DNA of 64,000 bases, taken from assembly GCF_037991315.1 (NCBI RefSeq), contig NZ_CP150300.1, forward strand, positions 186,001 through 250,000. Reading direction: 5' to 3'. Position 1 is the stretch's first letter; each line of letters opens with the position of its first letter. Position numbers and translations under genes: made by a program. The notes under the pieces were generated by a model. It saw only the letters and a program-made list of their open reading frames with translations. It was not told where the DNA came from and ran no database searches. Origin of the DNA: Paenibacillus sp. FSL H8-0079 (GTDB taxonomy: Bacteria > Bacillota > Bacilli > Paenibacillales > Paenibacillaceae). This document shows, in pieces, positions 28,400-36,955 of this stretch.

Positions 28400-29691
28400 A
28401 CGAGAATACCCCCTTTTAATTTTTGAATCGCATGGATAAAGACATCGGGTTTGCCGAATCCGCCTGCTTTGGTAATCACATGCAGATCATCAATCCCTAT
28501 AAACTTGGAGATCGGCACACCGATTTCAAGCTCATCCAGCAGCTCGAAGCCGCTAATATTCCATTTCAGACAGATTTGTTTTGCCGTATCGCCACCAGTC
28601 ATAGACACCCCCTTGAAAAGTCCCTCTTCCAGCAGTCTGGCACAGATCTCACCCATCGCGAGTACGATTTCATTGCTGACTTCCGTGTGATTGAGACCGC
28701 GAATTTCGCCCGTTGCCCGTGCCAGTTCGATATCCACCTGTTCAGCGGTGGAGTAGAGGACAACATCTTGTCCTTCCAGCGCTTTGGATCTTACCTCTGC
28801 ATACACACGTTCCATTTCCTCAGCTCGGTCTGCTGATGCAGACACAGCCTTGAAGGAGTGGAAAGAAACGGATGCAATCTTAGATTGGCGCAGCAAGCGA
28901 TACAACTGCTCGCGGGAGTTTTTATTTACGCTGCCAACCACCGTTAGAATCGGACCGGGATTCTCCGGTATCGTGAGTTCGGCGGACTTGGATTCAAGCT
29001 CGTAGTGAGCAGGGAGGTAGTTGGCAATGCCAGCAGACCCCGCCCAGGCAAAGGTATAATCCAGCCCGCGAGTCATCTGCAAGATCATCTCCAGTTGCCG
29101 TTCTTCTGTGGAATCTACGAGTACATATGGAATGTTATTTTGCTTAAACTGTTCTAGTTTCAATTGAATATGGTCTTGGCTAACCTCCAGATCAGCAACC
29201 GTAATTTCGCCCACCTCATAATTCGTCTGCTGTTTCAGCAGGTCCGGAAGGTAGGAAAGAGTTACGGGGGTCTTCGGATCATTCGCAATCTCGGTTTCCG
29301 CGAGCGGAATGCCGTTAAGATAATGAACACCCTTTAGAATGGTACGGTTATTCTTCGGATAGCCCGGAGCGATCATCATAAAGTCCGGTTTTACGACATC
29401 ATATACAGCATCAATCTCGATACCGATATTTCCACGCATGGTGGAGTCCATTTTTTTGAAAATCGTCTCAAATCCATTGTTCTTCAGCAATTCAGCAGCA
29501 CGATATACACGGTCATACGCTTCCTGCGGGGATATGGAACGACTATCTGTATCAAAGACGACGGCATCGTAACGCGTAAGAGGCTCCTCATCCATATTAA
29601 AAAGAACACTGGTCTTCAAGCCATGACGGGCAAGCTGCACCCCGCTGTCATTGGCACCGGTCAAATCATCTGCAATAATGGCTAATTTCAT
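28396..29691 (-). CDS. dtnK: Four-carbon acid sugar kinase (DUF1537)
   Basis: 431 residues. The N-terminal domain starts KLAIIADDLTGANDSGVQLA, with KKMDSTMRGNIG. The C-terminal nucleotide-binding domain has SMTGGDTAKQ and ITKAGGFG. The family phosphorylates C4 acids such as D-threonate and D-erythronate. AAAGGAGGG supports the start at 29691; nine extra upstream codons are unlikely. With the PdxA2-like enzyme it forms a two-step route to DHAP. The exact stereoisomer is unknown. Confidence 0.85.
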   Translation of the reverse strand: MKLAIIADDLTGANDSGVQLARHGLKTSVLFNMDEEPLTRYDAVVFDTDSRSISPQEAYDRVYRAAELLKNNGFETIFKKMDSTMRGNIGIEIDAVYDVVKPDFMMIAPGYPKNNRTILKGVHYLNGIPLAETEIANDPKTPVTLSYLPDLLKQQTNYEVGEITVADLEVSQDHIQLKLEQFKQNNIPYVLVDSTEERQLEMILQMTRGLDYTFAWAGSAGIANYLPAHYELESKSAELTIPENPGPILTVVGSVNKNSREQLYRLLRQSKIASVSFHSFKAVSASADRAEEMERVYAEVRSKALEGQDVVLYSTAEQVDIELARATGEIRGLNHTEVSNEIVLAMGEICARLLEEGLFKGVSMTGGDTAKQICLKWNISGFELLDELEIGVPISKFIGIDDLHVITKAGGFGKPDVFIHAIQKLKGGILV

Positions 29692-29786
29692 GCAGTCATC
29701 CCTCCTTTGTAAGCACAATTTAGTAAAAGTCCGTTCAGATCATCCATTAAGCATAGATTGAGCACATTAAATCAGGTGAAAACCAT

Positions 29787-30773
29787 TTATATGGTTGGTC
29801 GTTGATTGTATTTCTCGACTCCGCCTGATTTCTCCAATCGTTTGGAGAGGAACCCGATGAAGATCGGTAGCAGGATGGCCGTAGTAACAACACTCGCGGC
29901 AATCTGTACTGTTGCAATCTCAGCAATAGGTCCAAATGAAGCATTAGCAGCCACGATGGCAGCAGGTGTACCTACGGCATTTCCGGCTGTTGAACCTTCG
30001 GAGGCACCAACGATGGGATTCCAGCCGATGGCTTTAAAGAGCAGGAAACCGATTCCGCCTGTGAGAAGCACGGTCAGAACACCAAGCATGATTCCACCAA
30101 GTCCACCTTGGATAATCGATGAGAAGTTAATTCCCATACCCAGTGAGAATGCGAAGAACGGAACAAGTTTGTCACTGCCTTTGTGCAGCCACTCCGCCAG
30201 ATTGCGGTCCAGATTACCAATAATGACACCAACGATGAGCGGAAGCAATACAGCAACGAATGCCATAGGAGAGAACATGCCATTGGCGAAGCCCATCGCA
30301 CCGAAGATGGAGAGCGCTACCATGGTTAGGAATGGACCATCGCTAAGCGCGAGGAACGGATAGGCTGCTTTGTCATCTTCTTTACCGTATTGACCAGCGA
30401 GTGCAATGTACAAACCGCCGTTGGAGTTGGTCATTGCAGCAATAATGGCAAGTGGGGCCAGACCCAGGAATAACCCGCTTGAGTCGGCAAACAAAATGGC
30501 AACGAGACCAAGTGCTGCACCGATCGCCCACTTGACGACAAGCAAGGTAACACCCTTGCCGACGGATGAACCTGCTGTTTTGAACGTAATCTGTGTACCC
30601 GCAATCAACAGGAACAGTGCAATCAACGTACTGGAACTGTTAACGAAGAGAGCTTCCGTGAATCCGCCAATGCGCAGGGCATTTGGGAAGAATGTATTAA
30701 TGGTAGCACCAAGTAGCAGGGGAACGACCATCATACCGCCAGGGATGCGATCTAAAGTTGCTTTAATGTTCAT
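29787..30773 (-). CDS. KdgT-family sugar-acid permease
   Basis: 328 residues, about ten hydrophobic segments. The sequence (RIPGGMMVVPLLLGA, FPNALRIGGFTEALF, ITFKTAGSSVGKG, TNSNGGLYIALAGQYG, EGSTAGNAVGTPAAI) belongs to the 2-keto-3-deoxygluconate permease family. In this operon it most likely imports the C4 sugar acid used by the kinase. AAGGAG precedes the start. Its upstream region carries a 15-nt palindrome and a cre-like sequence. Confidence 0.88.
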   Translation of the reverse strand: MNIKATLDRIPGGMMVVPLLLGATINTFFPNALRIGGFTEALFVNSSSTLIALFLLIAGTQITFKTAGSSVGKGVTLLVVKWAIGAALGLVAILFADSSGLFLGLAPLAIIAAMTNSNGGLYIALAGQYGKEDDKAAYPFLALSDGPFLTMVALSIFGAMGFANGMFSPMAFVAVLLPLIVGVIIGNLDRNLAEWLHKGSDKLVPFFAFSLGMGINFSSIIQGGLGGIMLGVLTVLLTGGIGFLLFKAIGWNPIVGASEGSTAGNAVGTPAAIVAANASFGPIAEIATVQIAASVVTTAILLPIFIGFLSKRLEKSGGVEKYNQRPTI

Positions 30774-30804
30774 AGTAGTAGCTCCTTATGAAGTAATCGT
30801 TTTT

Positions 30805-30818
30805 ATGAAGCGCTTGCA
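30805..30818 (-). promoter_or_regulatory. cre-like sequence upstream of the permease operon
   Basis: On the minus strand TGCAAGCGCTTCAT fits TGNAANCGNTNNCA except for the final two bases. It is a weak candidate CcpA site. Confidence 0.4.
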
Positions 30819-30852
30819 GGGAATATGTTATCCCATATCGTTTAATATAGCA

Positions 30853-30867
30853 ACAATAAATTATTGT
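30853..30867. promoter_or_regulatory. 15-nt palindrome, possible operator
   Basis: ACAATAA-A-TTATTGT is a perfect inverted repeat in the permease upstream region, right behind the regulator gene. Confidence 0.4.
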
Positions 30868-30918
30868 AAATTTTAAATTCATACTTAACTGTTTAAAAAT
30901 GCAACACATAAAGGCGAT

Positions 30919-30961
30919 AAAAAAAGACGCAAACTTAAAGTTAATCTTTAAGTTTACGCCA
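30919..30961 (-). terminator. Terminator overlapping the regulator stop
   Basis: AAACTTAAAG/CTTTAAGTTT with outer GCG pairing, then TTTTTTT on the minus strand. The left arm contains the last codons of the PrpR-like gene. Confidence 0.75.
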
Positions 30962-32623
30962 TAATGTGGCCCGGTTAATCCCCAGACGCTCTGCAGCCTT
31001 CGATTGATTATTATTTTCCTCCTGAAGCACGAACTGAATAACTTCCTTTTCGATGTCCTTCAGAGTTCCATTCAACTTCATTTGGCTTGAAACAGGTTGC
31101 TGATCCAGCAAGCGGGACAAGGTAGCCGTGGTAATTACATAATCCTGTTCATTAAGTGCAGCCTGCTTGATCAAATGCTTCAACTGGTTGACGTTCATAT
31201 GTGTGATCTGATCCCGGATCAGCTGTAGTGCATCTTCTTTTATCCTCACCGCAGTAGTTCCGTATTTCTGGTAGTAACCCGTTAGGAAATGCTGCATCAG
31301 TGGAGCCAGATCCTCTGGTCTATCCGCAAGATTTGGCATCATGATCGTATTAAGCTTCAGGTCGAGAGACCACTGTGGGTTCAAGGTCTGTTCCCCGAGT
31401 ATAAACACCCCAATCTGGTTTTGAAGGCAGCTCTGGATAAAGGCGAGCAACTCAGGATCTTCCATACGTGTTTCCATGTGGTTAATCTCTACATTTCTAA
31501 CCTTGGCGAGTGGTATCTTGTGCAAATGACCGGGCGGAACTTGCGAGAGATCCATCTGTAATAAGAGTCCGCCACCGGAGTACATCTGATGAATATGTTT
31601 GACCAGAAAAGATTTACCGGAATCTGCTTCGCCCCGCAGATAGATCGGTTCATGATTCTCGTAAAGTGCTCGAATGTTCTGTAATACCGCCTGCATGGCA
31701 GGGGATTCGGCAACGATAGGCTCCATCGATGCGTCCGTAAACGTTGTTATGCCGAATTGTGCAAAGGCATAGGGTTGTCCTTTTTCCAGCATATATACCT
31801 TGTATTTCTTGTTGTCCAGAGTCGTTTCATAGGCATTAACCGTGAGCTGGTAATCGTCCACCATGAACACATTCTGGATCTGGGATTGATGGAACTCCAG
31901 ACTGGTGTTGGTCAGATATATGTGATTATCGGTCAGTGGATTTTGCTCAAAATCGGTCAGGTTCTCGAATACGACTTCATTCCGTTCATTTAAAATAAGA
32001 AAATTCGGATGTTCCCGTGTAACCAGGTCATTCAGTATGATCGATATCGCATGATTTTTGCTCAAATAACGGTAGACCAGCTGCGCATCCTCCAACGCTC
32101 TAAGGATGGATTCCTGGCCGGATTGGATCAACAATCCCTCCAGACCATAGGTCTTCGCGGTGTTGACGGTGATCACATCTCCGACAATCTGTCGGTACCC
32201 GGAAGCTTTCAACTCCAAGAGTAATCGTGCCACATCTTCCGAGCTATGTATGGTATAGACCTTGAGGGGCAGATCCATCAGATCAATAATCGATTGTGCA
32301 CCAGAGGTGATGTTGGAGAAGCCAACAATGGCTGTTTGGCCGTTAAATTGGCTTGCCAGTGTAAGTGAACGAATCATATCATAGCCCGATAACTGCACAT
32401 CAATGACGGGAATGGTCACTGCTTTTTTAATGAGTTGGGCCGTTCCGCCGCGGCTAATGATAATCTCTGCACCGTTTTTCTCAGCTCGAGTTGCTAATTC
32501 CACACCGTTTGCCAAGTCTCCCACGTCCGTCTGAATGGTTAACTGGGGAAAGCGAGGAATGCACTCTTGTATAATAGGAATCATCGATTCGTAGGGAGCG
32601 ATAAAGTGAACTCGTGTACGCAT
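30941..32623 (-). CDS. PrpR-like regulator without sigma-54 contact motif
   Basis: 560 residues. Residues about 1-190 form a PrpR_N sensor domain (EIIISRGGTAQLIKKAVTIP, GDVITVNTAKTYGLEGLLI). A PAS-like middle follows, then a reduced AAA+ region with a Walker A-like GEADSGKS near 335. The GAFTGA loop and a clear Walker B are missing. The end is a Fis-type HTH (NNNQSKAAERLGINRATLWRKLKD). It therefore probably acts on sigma-A promoters, and no -24/-12 promoter is seen nearby. GCAGGAAAA supports the start at 32623. It likely senses the sugar acid and controls the operon behind it. Confidence 0.85.
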   Translation of the reverse strand: MRTRVHFIAPYESMIPIIQECIPRFPQLTIQTDVGDLANGVELATRAEKNGAEIIISRGGTAQLIKKAVTIPVIDVQLSGYDMIRSLTLASQFNGQTAIVGFSNITSGAQSIIDLMDLPLKVYTIHSSEDVARLLLELKASGYRQIVGDVITVNTAKTYGLEGLLIQSGQESILRALEDAQLVYRYLSKNHAISIILNDLVTREHPNFLILNERNEVVFENLTDFEQNPLTDNHIYLTNTSLEFHQSQIQNVFMVDDYQLTVNAYETTLDNKKYKVYMLEKGQPYAFAQFGITTFTDASMEPIVAESPAMQAVLQNIRALYENHEPIYLRGEADSGKSFLVKHIHQMYSGGGLLLQMDLSQVPPGHLHKIPLAKVRNVEINHMETRMEDPELLAFIQSCLQNQIGVFILGEQTLNPQWSLDLKLNTIMMPNLADRPEDLAPLMQHFLTGYYQKYGTTAVRIKEDALQLIRDQITHMNVNQLKHLIKQAALNEQDYVITTATLSRLLDQQPVSSQMKLNGTLKDIEKEVIQFVLQEENNNQSKAAERLGINRATLWRKLKD

Positions 32624-32853
32624 AATTTTCCTGCCTTTTATAGAAATCATTGATCCCCTTATTATAGCCAACTTGCGGAGGAATGGCACCTTTAAGGGGA
32701 ACCAACACGGTCATGTCTGCAAAATGCCTAATTGGTATGTCGCCATAACTCATTGAGTTGAATGTGATGAAGTGCACTGAATCGAACCGTTATCTATTTC
32801 AAAATTAATGGATAATTGCACACGATAAGTGCGGAGAAATGAGGAGATTTCAT

Positions 32854-33072
32854 ATGGGAGACATTCATAAAGTAGCTGAGCCGGATCACATCATTAAGGA
32901 TGTTGTCGGAAAGTTCCCGTGCAGGGTGCTGTGGAGTGAAGGCCGTCCATGTCTGGAGTATCAGAGGGAAGAGGATGTGGCGTTAATAACCGAATATGTC
33001 CTTAAAACGTATAACGTTGAATTATTGGATGTATTTTTCACAGCGGTGGAGAGTCTTCCGGTTGAGCCGTAG
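32854..33072 (+). CDS. Small protein of unknown function
   Basis: 72 residues, acidic, no membrane segment. TGAGGAG is correctly spaced before ATG 32854. The sequence (DHIIKDVVGKFPCRVLWSEGRPCLEYQREEDVALITEYVL) reads like a real soluble protein, but I do not recognise the family. It lies between a regulator and a hydrolase gene. Confidence 0.6.
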   Translation: MGDIHKVAEPDHIIKDVVGKFPCRVLWSEGRPCLEYQREEDVALITEYVLKTYNVELLDVFFTAVESLPVEP

Positions 33073-33181
33073 ATCAGGTAATGATTTATTAGAGCGCGAT
33101 GAGAAAAGGATTAGATCTCATATAACTTCCAAAGTACATGGTAAAATAAATAAAAGTGTATTTCATGTTGGAGGAGAACCA

Positions 33182-34135
33182 ATGAGAATTGTGTTAAAGA
33201 GATTGGGATATGGTGCCTTGGCAATATTGGGTGTCATAATATTGTTCATTGTAATTAGTTTCACGAATCATACGATTAAACTCAAAAGTGAGTTGAGTAT
33301 TCTGTCGCCGCCAGGTGCGATGGTTAACGTGAATAATCACCAAATGCATGTCTATACAGAAGGTTCAGGGTCACAGACGCTAGTCTTTCTGTCAGGTGGG
33401 GGTACATCCGCTCCTGTATTGGATTTCAAGGCACTTTACTCCAGATTGTCTGAACAATACAAAATTGCTGTAGTTGAGAAGGCAGGTTACGGCTTCAGTG
33501 AAACGGCCAAGGTGTCACGAGATATCGATACGATATTGGAAGAAACCAGAGCAGCTCTGACTTTGGCAGGCCAGAATCCACCGTATGTGTTGTTTCCACA
33601 TTCCATGTCAGGCATTGAAGCATTATATTGGGCACAACAGTATCCAACCGAAGTGAAGGCAATCATTGGATTGGACCCTACTATTCCAGAGGTATATGAA
33701 GCATATCCTTTGCCCTCGGGAGGCATGATGAGTCTGACAGGTTTGGGAGCACGAATAGGGATTACACGCTTTTTCCCCGGGATTGTGGATTCATCCGCTG
33801 CGATTAAGGAGAATCACCTGTCTCCGCAGGAAGAGGAACTTTACCGGGCGCTATTCTACAAGAATACGCAGACATCGAATATGAATGATGAAGTCAACAT
33901 AATTAAACAGAATGCAGCAAAAGTTGCCACACAGGGAATTCCGGATGTGCCGATGTATTTTTTCATATCTAATGGTGAAGAGTTACCGCTTGAGAATTGG
34001 CAAACGTACCTAATACGTTATATCGAGTCTGTGAAGAAGGGACAATATCAGGTTTTAAATGGTGGTCATTACTTACATAATACGGATCCAGATCGGATTG
34101 CAGAGGAAAGTGCGCTATTCATCAAAGGACTGTGA
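33182..34135 (+). CDS. Membrane-anchored alpha/beta hydrolase
   Basis: 317 residues. One N-terminal membrane helix (about 5-28) precedes an alpha/beta-hydrolase domain with LVFLSGGGTSAP (oxyanion region), VVEKAGYGFSE, and the nucleophile elbow PHSMSG. The final His is in LNGGHYLHN. The elbow has Pro in place of the usual first Gly. Substrate unknown. GGAGGAGAACC fixes ATG 33182; the frame upstream is not coding. Confidence 0.85.
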   Translation: MRIVLKRLGYGALAILGVIILFIVISFTNHTIKLKSELSILSPPGAMVNVNNHQMHVYTEGSGSQTLVFLSGGGTSAPVLDFKALYSRLSEQYKIAVVEKAGYGFSETAKVSRDIDTILEETRAALTLAGQNPPYVLFPHSMSGIEALYWAQQYPTEVKAIIGLDPTIPEVYEAYPLPSGGMMSLTGLGARIGITRFFPGIVDSSAAIKENHLSPQEEELYRALFYKNTQTSNMNDEVNIIKQNAAKVATQGIPDVPMYFFISNGEELPLENWQTYLIRYIESVKKGQYQVLNGGHYLHNTDPDRIAEESALFIKGL

Positions 34136-34265
34136 TCTAGGAAGAAAGATACTCAGAATTAGGAGAGGATTTTTGGATTATGAGGTGACACTATAAGTGC
34201 TCGTCTTTTCTTATATTGCGTTGTTATAGTATGGATTTGGATCGTAATAACTCCACTTGCAATCG

Positions 34266-34293
34266 TGAAATGTGAAACGTATGTCGCCGTATT
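34266..34293 (+). promoter_or_regulatory. Sigma-W-type ECF promoter of pspA operon
   Basis: TGAAAT (34266-34271), 16 nt, then CGTATT (34288-34293). This nearly matches the ECF sigma-W consensus TGAAAC-N16-CGTA. Confidence 0.65.
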
Positions 34294-34339
34294 CATGTAT
34301 TATAGTATACATATGAACTTTTCGGAGGAGGAACAAGTC

Positions 34340-35044
34340 ATGGGAATCTTATCGAGGTTTAGAGACGTGATGAAGGCCAATGTGAACCACATGCTGTCGC
34401 GGGCGGAAGACCCGGAGAAGAGTGTGAATGAGTATATGCGCAGCCTGAGCAGTGATCTGGGTCAGGTAAAAGCGGAGACGGCAGCGGTGCTGTCAGATGA
34501 GAGCCGGGCGAAGCGAGCATTGGATGAGTGTAGTGCCGAGGTCAAAAAGTTACAGCGGTATGCGGAGAAATCAGCGGAGTCGGGAGACGAAGACAAGGCA
34601 CGTGGTTTTCTGGAGAAGAAAGTGAAGCTGGCTGACAAATTGAACGAATTGCAGGCTGCTTATGAACGGGCTTCCGCCAAAGCCAAGATGATGAAGCATA
34701 TGAATGATAAACTGGTTGCCGATCTGGGGCAACTGGAAGCGCGGCATACAGAACTGAAAGGTCGAATGGCAGATGCGAGAGCGCAGCAACAGGCCAATGA
34801 ACGGAAAGCATCTACGGGCAGAGCTGATGCCGCATTGAAGGCCATGGAAGATAAGGCGAACCAGGCGCTGAACGAAGCAGAGGCTTTGGCGGAACTACGC
34901 GCTGGAGCACAGGAAGATGATTTGGACGAATTAATTGCCCAGTTGGAGAGAGACATGAACGCGGATGCGGGTAATAATGAGAGTACGTCGCCAAGTGCGG
35001 AGGAAGAACTCGCAGCGATCCAGGAGAAGCTGAAGAATAAGTAA
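34340..35044 (+). CDS. pspA: PspA/IM30-family envelope stress protein
   Basis: 234 residues, nearly all coiled coil. It starts MGILSRFRDVMKANVNHMLSRAEDPEK, the PspA amphipathic helix that binds stressed membrane. GGAGGAGG precedes ATG 34340. It heads the same gene set as Bacillus subtilis pspA-ydjG-ydjH-ydjI, which sigma-W controls, and a matching promoter lies upstream. It forms large assemblies on the inner membrane face. Confidence 0.95.
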   Translation: MGILSRFRDVMKANVNHMLSRAEDPEKSVNEYMRSLSSDLGQVKAETAAVLSDESRAKRALDECSAEVKKLQRYAEKSAESGDEDKARGFLEKKVKLADKLNELQAAYERASAKAKMMKHMNDKLVADLGQLEARHTELKGRMADARAQQQANERKASTGRADAALKAMEDKANQALNEAEALAELRAGAQEDDLDELIAQLERDMNADAGNNESTSPSAEEELAAIQEKLKNK

Positions 35045-35080
35045 TACGTTATACCATTTCGTTAACATTGAGGTGAGCAG

Positions 35081-36112
35081 ATGCCGGTAATCGAATATAA
35101 ATGTCCGAACTGCGGCAGTGGCATGATCTTTGACAGTGTGTCAGGTGCATTATCCTGTCCCAGCTGCGGCCGCCAAGACAACATAGAGCAGATCCCAGAT
35201 CCGTTGAAGAGACAAGTGTTCACGGAAAATGAGGTCAAGGAATACCACTGTAATAGCTGCGGAGCTGACATTGTGACAGAGCCGGAGACCAGTGCGACGA
35301 CATGCAGTTTCTGCGGTGCAGCGGTTGTACTCAGTGATCGGCTGACGGGCAATCTGGCCCCTGCGATGGTGATTCCCTTTTCCATTAACAAGGATCAAGC
35401 CAAGCAGGCTTTCAAAAAGTGGTGCAAAAACGGCCTCTTAACGCCAAGTGGATTCATGTCCGCCGATCGGATTCAGAGCATTACCGGCATGTACGTGCCG
35501 TTCTGGTTGTACGAGTTACATAACAAAATCGAAGTGCATGGTCGTGGCACCAAGGTCAGATCCTATACCCAGGGTGACTACCATTACACGGAAACACAGC
35601 ATTTCGATATATACCGCCGAATTCGGCTGAATTACGTGAATCTGCCCATTGATGCATCGGAGAAAATGAAGGATGAACTGATGGATAAGCTCGAGCCTTT
35701 TCCATATAATCAGTTGAAATTGTTCAAGACCCCGTATCTGGCGGGGTATATTGCGGAAAAATACAGTTATACAGACGAGGAACTTTTTCCACGGGCCAAG
35801 GATAAAACGAGATCGTACATTGATTCTTATATTGCTTCAACCGTATCCGGTTATAGCAGCGTGAGCTACACGGACAAACAGATTGATACCACGCTCAAAC
35901 ATGCGGACTATGTGCTGCTCCCGGTGTGGATGGTCAACTATGACTATAATCGTGCACAGTATACCTTTGCCATGAATGGTCAGACAGGTAAAGTGGTCGG
36001 CAAACCACCGATCAGCAAAGCCAAAGTGGCCGGATGGTTCGCAGGAGTCTCTGCGGTCTCGTTGCTGTCACTGAAGCTGGTTTCCTGGATGATGGGAGGT
36101 GGATTCTTATGA
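35081..36112 (+). CDS. ydjG: Zinc-ribbon membrane-associated protein (YdjG-like)
   Basis: 343 residues. Two N-terminal zinc ribbons (CPNCGSGM...CPSCG; CNSCGADI...CSFCG) lead into a beta-rich core with GMYVPFWLYEL and VLLPVWMVNY. A hydrophobic C-terminus follows (about 315-343). It is the second gene of the pspA operon. In Bacillus, YdjG and YdjH recruit YdjI and PspA to the membrane. Its end overlaps the next start by 4 nt. Confidence 0.9.
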   Translation: MPVIEYKCPNCGSGMIFDSVSGALSCPSCGRQDNIEQIPDPLKRQVFTENEVKEYHCNSCGADIVTEPETSATTCSFCGAAVVLSDRLTGNLAPAMVIPFSINKDQAKQAFKKWCKNGLLTPSGFMSADRIQSITGMYVPFWLYELHNKIEVHGRGTKVRSYTQGDYHYTETQHFDIYRRIRLNYVNLPIDASEKMKDELMDKLEPFPYNQLKLFKTPYLAGYIAEKYSYTDEELFPRAKDKTRSYIDSYIASTVSGYSSVSYTDKQIDTTLKHADYVLLPVWMVNYDYNRAQYTFAMNGQTGKVVGKPPISKAKVAGWFAGVSAVSLLSLKLVSWMMGGGFL

Positions 36113-36909
36113 GAAAAAGAACCCCTTTGGCCGTGATGGCTACGCTCATTTTACTTATGATCACCCTTGTTGCTCCGTTGATTCCCATGTCATCGGCATC
36201 CGCAGCGGAGAGCAAAAATCTCATCTACGATGAGGCCAACCTGCTGAGTGAGCAGGAGATAAGTGAACTGAATCTACTTGCGAATCAGTATGGCGCGGAA
36301 CGGCAGACGGACTTTGTTATCTATACAACGAATAATGTTGAGAATAAGGATGTTATGCTCCTAACTGAGGATTTTTATGATGAGCAGGGGTTAGGATACG
36401 ATAAGAAATTTGGTAATGCTGTCATATTGACGATGGATATGAATAATCGCGAAGTGTATCTGGCTGGATTTTATAAGGCAAAAGAATATCTGAATGATCA
36501 GCGGCTTGATGCTATCCGTACCCGAATTACCTCTGAATTGTCCAGTGGAGATTATAAACTCGCATTTGAGAAATACATTGAGCTCTCTTACAAATATATG
36601 GGGTATGAACCCGGTGTGAATCCGAACAATATTTTGTTCAACGGCTGGTTTCAGTTAGGAGTATCTGTGGTTCTTGGCGGTATTGTTGTTGGTATGATGA
36701 CCTATCGTTCCGGTGGGCGTGTCACGGTCAATCGTGCGACTTATGAGGATTCAAGCAATTCCAGTGTAATTGATCGTCAGGATCGTTACATCCGTACAAC
36801 CGTAACCAAGCGCAAAATCGAGAAGAACAATAACAATGGTGGCGGAGGCGGCGGTGGAGGTACCTCACGAGGCGGTCATTCACACAGTGGAAGTAGAGGG
36901 TCGTTTTAG
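36109..36909 (+). CDS. ydjH: TPM-domain membrane protein (YdjH-like)
   Basis: 266 residues. A signal-like segment (about 10-35) is followed by a TPM_phosphatase-type domain (NLIYDEANLLSEQEISELNLLANQYGAERQTDFVIYTT). A membrane helix near 180-200 and a tail NNNNGGGGGGGG then GHSHSGSRGSF complete it. The start ATG 36109 overlaps the ydjG stop (ATGA), so translation is coupled. It is a partner in the pspA envelope-stress operon. Confidence 0.9.
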   Translation: MRKRTPLAVMATLILLMITLVAPLIPMSSASAAESKNLIYDEANLLSEQEISELNLLANQYGAERQTDFVIYTTNNVENKDVMLLTEDFYDEQGLGYDKKFGNAVILTMDMNNREVYLAGFYKAKEYLNDQRLDAIRTRITSELSSGDYKLAFEKYIELSYKYMGYEPGVNPNNILFNGWFQLGVSVVLGGIVVGMMTYRSGGRVTVNRATYEDSSNSSVIDRQDRYIRTTVTKRKIEKNNNNGGGGGGGGTSRGGHSHSGSRGSF

Positions 36910-36955
36910 TAACGGAGTATGCGGATTACGTTAAATAGAAGGGATGCGAACGAGT

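Noticed and set aside
30774..30940. Sigma-54 (-24/-12) promoter before the permease operon
   Set aside because: No GG-N10-GC element with the right flanks was found, and the regulator lacks GAFTGA.
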